A stretch of 51,478 nucleotides of DNA from Eubacteriales bacterium (GTDB taxonomy: Bacteria; Bacillota; Clostridia; Christensenellales; UBA1242). The stretch spans positions 1 through 51,478 of the forward strand of contig JAHAXB010000046.1 of assembly GCA_018384735.1 (NCBI GenBank). The letters are read 5' to 3'. The notes below the pieces were generated by a model that did not search any database, was not told where the DNA came from, and worked only from the letters and a program-made list of their open reading frames with translations. Position 1 is the stretch's first letter; every line of letters starts with the position of its first letter. Of the stretch, positions 46,753-51,478 are shown piece by piece. The position numbers were made by a program, and so were the translations under genes.

Positions 46753-47876
46753 TATTCTTCATCATTGTCCGGGGTTATAAACGCTTTGCGGTTTTCTTCA
46801 TCGACCTTGCGTTTTTCTTCCAGAGCATTCAAAATACTTTTTTCCAAATCGGATTTTATTTCGACCGCGTTGTCCGGCCCAATAAGTTTTGCAATAACCG
46901 AAGCTTTTACCGCATCCGGAATTGTTGCAAGGCCTTCAATCATGGAAATTGAACCCAGGTTATTTTTAATTTGTTCCCACTTCTGTGATACAAAATCAAT
47001 TTTAACATCCAACAACATTGTTGTGATTGGTTCAAATATTGTAAACCAGAAGTTTTTAATCATATCTTCATTGCGGCCATCCAAACGTTCATATGATGAA
47101 CCAGACCCATTTGTTTTTTCATCGATACCGCAAATATATGATGGCAAACAACCCAACAATGCCGCAATTTCCTGGTATATTTTGTCGCGAGAAGCCGAAA
47201 CCAATTCGGTATTTTTTGAAACATCCGTTTGTTCAAATGTGTCACCGGAATCCAATACAAATGGTTTACCGTTTTTTGCATAGGTGCAAATTTCGGCGGC
47301 CTGTGCCCTAAACTGTAACGACCGGGATTCGTCGGCACCAACATTTTTGCGTAGCTCATTAAACTTTAATTGAAGCGAACCGCCCAATGCAATGGATTTT
47401 TCATTTGATTCTTCAACCGTGTATAATTGGTGAAAATAATGGCGCAACAATTTACCCAACGCGTAATTAGAAAAATCAACAATAACACCAGGTTTCTTTT
47501 CAGCACCATTTTTATAAGCCTTATCAATCGCTTCACGTTCTTTGATATCCGCTTTACGAACCACCCCGCTATCGAACACAAGGTATTCGTTTCCTTGGGT
47601 TGCAATTAAATAAGCAATCCAACTTATCAAACCATATTGTGCTTTTTTATATACAACTGAATCAAACAAAGCCAATTCCTTGTCCTTGTTTTCAATGGTG
47701 GTAGAAAAACGATAACAATCGGTCATAATCTTTTGCATCAAGGCCATCAATTTAAGCCATACAAAATCCCGACGCTTTAAGTCCAAAAACCAAGGCGTTG
47801 CCAAATCAGTTGATTGACCACGCAATATGTTTATTTTCTCATTGAAAATGTTTCGTATTGCAAATTCGTTTGCCAT
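46752..47876 (-). CDS. Portal protein
   Basis: 374 aa upstream of the MuF-like gene; SRDKIYQEIAALLGCLPSYICGIDEKTNGSGSSYE. Confidence 0.8.
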   Translation of the reverse strand: MANEFAIRNIFNEKINILRGQSTDLATPWFLDLKRRDFVWLKLMALMQKIMTDCYRFSTTIENKDKELALFDSVVYKKAQYGLISWIAYLIATQGNEYLVFDSGVVRKADIKEREAIDKAYKNGAEKKPGVIVDFSNYALGKLLRHYFHQLYTVEESNEKSIALGGSLQLKFNELRKNVGADESRSLQFRAQAAEICTYAKNGKPFVLDSGDTFEQTDVSKNTELVSASRDKIYQEIAALLGCLPSYICGIDEKTNGSGSSYERLDGRNEDMIKNFWFTIFEPITTMLLDVKIDFVSQKWEQIKNNLGSISMIEGLATIPDAVKASVIAKLIGPDNAVEIKSDLEKSILNALEEKRKVDEENRKAFITPDNDEE

Positions 47877-48157
47877 TATGCATCCACTCCAAAGCCTAAA
47901 AGAATGTTTGTGTCAAACTTTTTATCACCGGTTTCGTCCGGTAATGCGACATCCGCTAAAACTGCTTTAGCTTTTAATTTGTCAAACATTGTTTGGTTTT
48001 CACCACGTTCTTGTAAAATGGAAAACAGTTGGGTGTATACAACAACCAAGTCATCCAATGTTTCGGGTAAAGTAGTTTTTTCCGTATCCGTCAAGAATGC
48101 GGTTCCAATGGTTAAAAAAACCTTGTTGCAATAATCAATAACAGTTTGTGATGCCAT
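47876..48157 (-). CDS. Hypothetical head-module protein
   Basis: 93 aa; TAATGTATATTATG motif upstream. Confidence 0.5.
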   Translation of the reverse strand: MASQTVIDYCNKVFLTIGTAFLTDTEKTTLPETLDDLVVVYTQLFSILQERGENQTMFDKLKAKAVLADVALPDETGDKKFDTNILLGFGVDA

Positions 48158-48182
48158 AATAAATTCCTTAACATAATATACA

Positions 48183-48593
48183 TTATGCCAAGGTATTTGC
48201 CAGTGCCTGTATTTGGGTCTTCAATTCAGTCGCTTTATTTTGCACAGTAGTGGCGTCGGTTTTAATCGCTTCACCTTTTATGGTGGATGGGGTCATGGTG
48301 GCTTGTCCTGTGACAGTTGTGGTATTATCCAACAAATCTCCGGCGTTGGAAGCCAGAGTTTTAGCAACATCAATCAATGAGCCGCAAAGTGTTTCCATTT
48401 TGGACAAAGTTTCTTTTAGGTCAGCCGATATCAATGGTATGTACCAAAAACGATTGTTGTCGGCAATAATAATACCGGTTGAGTTTTCAGCCATCCCTTG
48501 TCCCAGTATTTTGCAGTCCGGAACAATTATTTCGTTAACACCATCAATCATTGTGACTATTTTTAGCGCCGCTTTGGCTGGATATAACATCAT
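48183..48593 (-). CDS. Hypothetical structural protein
   Basis: 136 aa. Confidence 0.5.
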   Translation of the reverse strand: MMLYPAKAALKIVTMIDGVNEIIVPDCKILGQGMAENSTGIIIADNNRFWYIPLISADLKETLSKMETLCGSLIDVAKTLASNAGDLLDNTTTVTGQATMTPSTIKGEAIKTDATTVQNKATELKTQIQALANTLA

Positions 48594-48943
48594 TTGCTAA
48601 ACCTTTGCACTATAAAACCAAGACCTAACAATACAAGTATGGTACCAAATATACCAGTGTGCAAACCATCATTCCATTCGCTTTTCTTTTCTTTGACCAT
48701 AATTAATTGGCAATTGTCTTCCACAATAGCAATTTGTTGTTTGGCCAATTCGCCCACATCAGCACATTCCGGTTTTTGTTTAATGGCAACGGTTATGGTT
48801 TCTTTTGCTGCATCAGCAGTGTTTGTAACCACCTCAGATTTACTCGCACAACCTGTTAACATACCTGAAAACAATAACAGGAGTATAATCAAAATTGTGT
48901 CGGCAATAAAACATTGTAATCTTTTACGAGTTTTGTATTTCAT
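48590..48943 (-). CDS. Lipoprotein-like protein with a C-terminal TM (spanin candidate)
   Basis: ILLLLFSGMLTGCASKSE lipobox; TGIFGTILVLLGLGFIVQ. Confidence 0.5.
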   Translation of the reverse strand: MKYKTRKRLQCFIADTILIILLLLFSGMLTGCASKSEVVTNTADAAKETITVAIKQKPECADVGELAKQQIAIVEDNCQLIMVKEKKSEWNDGLHTGIFGTILVLLGLGFIVQRFSK

Positions 48944-48979
48944 GGTTACCCTTTTGAATTAATATACTCCTGTTTGTTC

Positions 48980-49213
48980 CTATTCTTTGCTCTCCGGAAC
49001 TTCTTCCCACTTATCTTTGTTGTCATCCCCACGCAACCAATGCCCGCTGGATTCTTCGCCTGTTTCCTTATGGCGCAAAACCATACCATCGTCGGGCATA
49101 ATCATCGGGCGAACTTCTACTAATTCTGCGTCCGCTGGCACAGGCTTTCCGACCGCCAACCACGCGCTTGTCCCATTTGCAAATTTAACAAAATAAGAAT
49201 CTTGTGTTTTCAT
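48980..49213 (-). CDS. Hypothetical protein
   Basis: 77 aa, SD AGGAG. Confidence 0.5.
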   Translation of the reverse strand: MKTQDSYFVKFANGTSAWLAVGKPVPADAELVEVRPMIMPDDGMVLRHKETGEESSGHWLRGDDNKDKWEEVPESKE

Positions 49214-49221
49214 GTCTGCTC

Positions 49222-50436
49222 CTATAAGTCAAAAAATATTGTACAATTCGTCGCGCCGAACTTGCTCGAATATCCTGTTACCGCTTCGATTGTTGCTTGC
49301 ATGTCCGCTCGGAAATGAATCTCTTCTACGTCTTTTGCGTTGTACCACGTAAGGCGCGTGCTGCTGCCAAATGCGTCTGATGTGACCGAAGTTAACGATG
49401 GGAAAAAATATCTTTTGCATCCGGTGGTCTGCGAAAACGCTTCCCTAAACGCGAATGTAGCCGTTATTTCTGTTAGGTTTGTAAATCTTATTTCTTCAGG
49501 CAATTTACAATACTTGAACGCACCATAGAAACCATTTGGCCCTATGCTTGTAATGATGTCAAAGTTAATACTCGCGTTGCTAAAATCGCAATATTGAAAC
49601 GCTTCGGTAAAACCAAACTTGTTGCTTGCTATTATAGGATTAGAAAATACTATCTCTTTTAAGGCGTTGCAATGCTGAAACGATTGGTAGAACTGCATAG
49701 CGTACGCTTCGTTGCTTTTTTCTCTCGGGGTAATCAGTTTTTGAACCCCTGTATATGAGAACGCTTGTGTAAAATATTCGGCATTGGCAGCGTTAACAGT
49801 ACCATGCATATAATTTGATAAATCTACTGTTCCAGTCAAGTTCGAGCGAAAAAATTTATACATAAACAAATCCGGCGAAAGAAATGGCAACTCTTTTATG
49901 CTAGTTGCGTCAAATGTAAATGGCGCGTCACTCAATTGGTACACCCCATTTGCATCCACACTCCCCAACAGGTTATCAAGGGATACACCGAACTTGGTTG
50001 CAGCACCACCACCCGTGGGCACATTTACTTCTGCTGTCGCGTATTCGGTCACGTTGTACGAGCCGTTTTCAACTATGCTTAATGTACCTGTTGACGGGTT
50101 TGGCACTTGAACTTCAACTGTACCCAAGCCCGTGTAACCCTCATCGGGTGTGTATGTGCCGTTCTCTGTGACAGTAATGTCTTGATTGTTTATTGTTGCG
50201 CCACCACCACCGCCGCTACCGGCACCATCGATTCTTACACATGCTTCACCACTATCATTAACTCCATAAATACTTGTTGGGTCATTTGATGTAACCTTGG
50301 AAGATACACGCATACAGGCTTTTCCATCACTATTAACACCATAAATGCTTGTACGTTCTCCTGTTGCATTCTCCGATGTTCTCAATATGGCTTCACCGTT
50401 ACTGTTCACGCCATATATTGAAGATTTATCCGACAT
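49222..50436 (-). CDS. Receptor-binding-like protein with BspA-type leucine-rich repeats
   Basis: Three SIYGVNxxGxAxxR repeats, Gly-rich linker, ITVTENGTYTPDEGYTGLGTVEVQVP, then LRR_5-like ALKEIVFSNP..FTEAFQYC repeats. Confidence 0.65.
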   Translation of the reverse strand: MSDKSSIYGVNSNGEAILRTSENATGERTSIYGVNSDGKACMRVSSKVTSNDPTSIYGVNDSGEACVRIDGAGSGGGGGATINNQDITVTENGTYTPDEGYTGLGTVEVQVPNPSTGTLSIVENGSYNVTEYATAEVNVPTGGGAATKFGVSLDNLLGSVDANGVYQLSDAPFTFDATSIKELPFLSPDLFMYKFFRSNLTGTVDLSNYMHGTVNAANAEYFTQAFSYTGVQKLITPREKSNEAYAMQFYQSFQHCNALKEIVFSNPIIASNKFGFTEAFQYCDFSNASINFDIITSIGPNGFYGAFKYCKLPEEIRFTNLTEITATFAFREAFSQTTGCKRYFFPSLTSVTSDAFGSSTRLTWYNAKDVEEIHFRADMQATIEAVTGYSSKFGATNCTIFFDL

Positions 50437-50578
50437 TTTTATACTCCTTTGAGGATAGATAATTTCAGAATAATATACAATGTATAAGGGAACCACAGCA
50501 ACGATATGTCGGTTGTAATAAATCGTTACAAAAACTTTATCGAAAAGATATTGTAAACTTTTTTAGTTTCGAAATGAT

Positions 50579-50944
50579 TTAATTGTTTTTGGTTATTTGT
50601 TCCGCTGTTTCGTTTACTTCCGTCTGGGCAACAACCAATTCAAGTTCATTAATCTCAGCGCGCCAAGCCTTACGGATAGCGACTTTTTCTGTCCACTCTT
50701 CGTCTGTGTATTCACCATCAACACGTTTGCTTGTCCAGTAGTCAGCATCCGCCAACATCTGTTTCAGTTCAGTAATTCGCGCCTGTGCTTTTTCGTATTC
50801 TGTTGGCTCTGGAATAACAACTTCCACGATTTTGTACGTACCATCTCCCAGTGGTTCGCTACAGAATTTCCCACCGTTTGCGTTCGTCCAGTTTGCAAAT
50901 GCGATGTGTTCCTGCTTATTTATAATTTGTCCGTCTTTATACAT
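50579..50944 (-). CDS. Tail fibre assembly-like protein
   Basis: 121 aa between fibre genes; long C-terminal helix. Confidence 0.45.
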   Translation of the reverse strand: MYKDGQIINKQEHIAFANWTNANGGKFCSEPLGDGTYKIVEVVIPEPTEYEKAQARITELKQMLADADYWTSKRVDGEYTDEEWTEKVAIRKAWRAEINELELVVAQTEVNETAEQITKNN

Positions 50945-50956
50945 TGTTTTTCTCCC

Positions 50957-51478
50957 TTATGCTGCTTTACCTGTTGCGAGCCAATATGAATTGTTGTTTT
51001 CGTATTTACCCCACGCACTGAACGATGTCGTGCCAACTCCCGATATGCCAACAAATCGTTTATTGACTGTATCGGGTAGGAAACTGGGGTCTGTCAAACG
51101 TCCGATGAACACTTGCGGGGTTAGCGAAAACGCGACCGGAAACGTTATAGTGACCTTTGCGTCGTCACGTGCGTTTATTGTTCCCCCTTGTTCAACCCAG
51201 CCATCAGCATATTTTCTATACCACGTATATCCGTTGCTCGCAGTTGGGGCTTGGAACTCAATAACACGATGAGCGTTCAGGTCATTAAACATTTCAGCAT
51301 TCAGTCCTGCCGTTTGCTCTATTGCCGATTGCTCAAAGTTGCCGACGTAGAAGTACAGATACATCTGTGTTGCTGGAGGTTGAACAGTGTCAGATGCACC
51401 ATAGATTGAATTACTCTGGCTTGCATTAGTCGAAGTTGCTGCAATGTTTGTTGCTCTAGTCGCATCATCTCCACACCA
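50957..51478 (-). CDS. C-terminal part of the junction-spanning tail fibre gene (bases 51405-51478 duplicate 1-74)
   Basis: Same reading frame as 1..917 after circularisation; ORF track 50957..51364. Confidence 0.85.
   Translation of the reverse strand, partial: WCGDDATRATNIAATSTNASQSNSIYGASDTVQPPATQMYLYFYVGNFEQSAIEQTAGLNAEMFNDLNAHRVIEFQAPTASNGYTWYRKYADGWVEQGGTINARDDAKVTITFPVAFSLTPQVFIGRLTDPSFLPDTVNKRFVGISGVGTTSFSAWGKYENNNSYWLATGKAA
51405..51478. repeat. Direct terminal repeat identical to 1-74 (circular assembly overlap)
   Basis: Exact 74-bp match to window start. Confidence 0.97.

Noticed and set aside
1-51478. Integrase or lysogeny module
   Set aside because: No recombinase or CI-like operon recognised; one HTH protein alone is insufficient.

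Overview
The window is one complete, tailed, contractile (myovirus-type) phage genome. The first 74 bp (1-74) recur exactly at 51405-51478, so it looks like a circular assembly or circularly permuted genome with a unit length of about 51,404 bp. One tail-fibre gene runs in frame across the junction. Layout: plus-strand replication and nucleotide block about 27.6-42.1 kb; minus-strand early/accessory block about 17.3-27.2 kb; minus-strand late block (terminase, capsid, sheath, tail, baseplate, fibres) over the rest. No integrase or CRISPR array was seen, so it is probably virulent. Recognised biology: a preQ0 / 7-deazaguanine pathway (FolE, QueD, QueE, QueC) with two different TGT/DpdA-like transglycosylases, one overlapping a ParB-like gene; a family B DNA polymerase that appears fused to an AEP-type primase domain; a stand-alone SF3-like helicase; dUTPase, PD-(D/E)XK nuclease, PRTase, HD hydrolase; a sigma-like protein; a MuF-like head protein with a C-terminal ADP-ribosyltransferase-like domain; a tRNA-Ile(GAT) flanked by degenerate tRNA-like sequences. 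Sequence-level signals that gene calling misses: a recurrent TGTATATTW motif upstream of late genes, a C_CCT_TTT -1 frameshift site in the tail chaperone, interleaved inverted repeats that would sequester the helicase Shine-Dalgarno, a 25-bp-period repeat array at the divergence point (candidate origin), and a structured non-coding region upstream of queE. All family calls are from reading motifs by eye; no searches were run.
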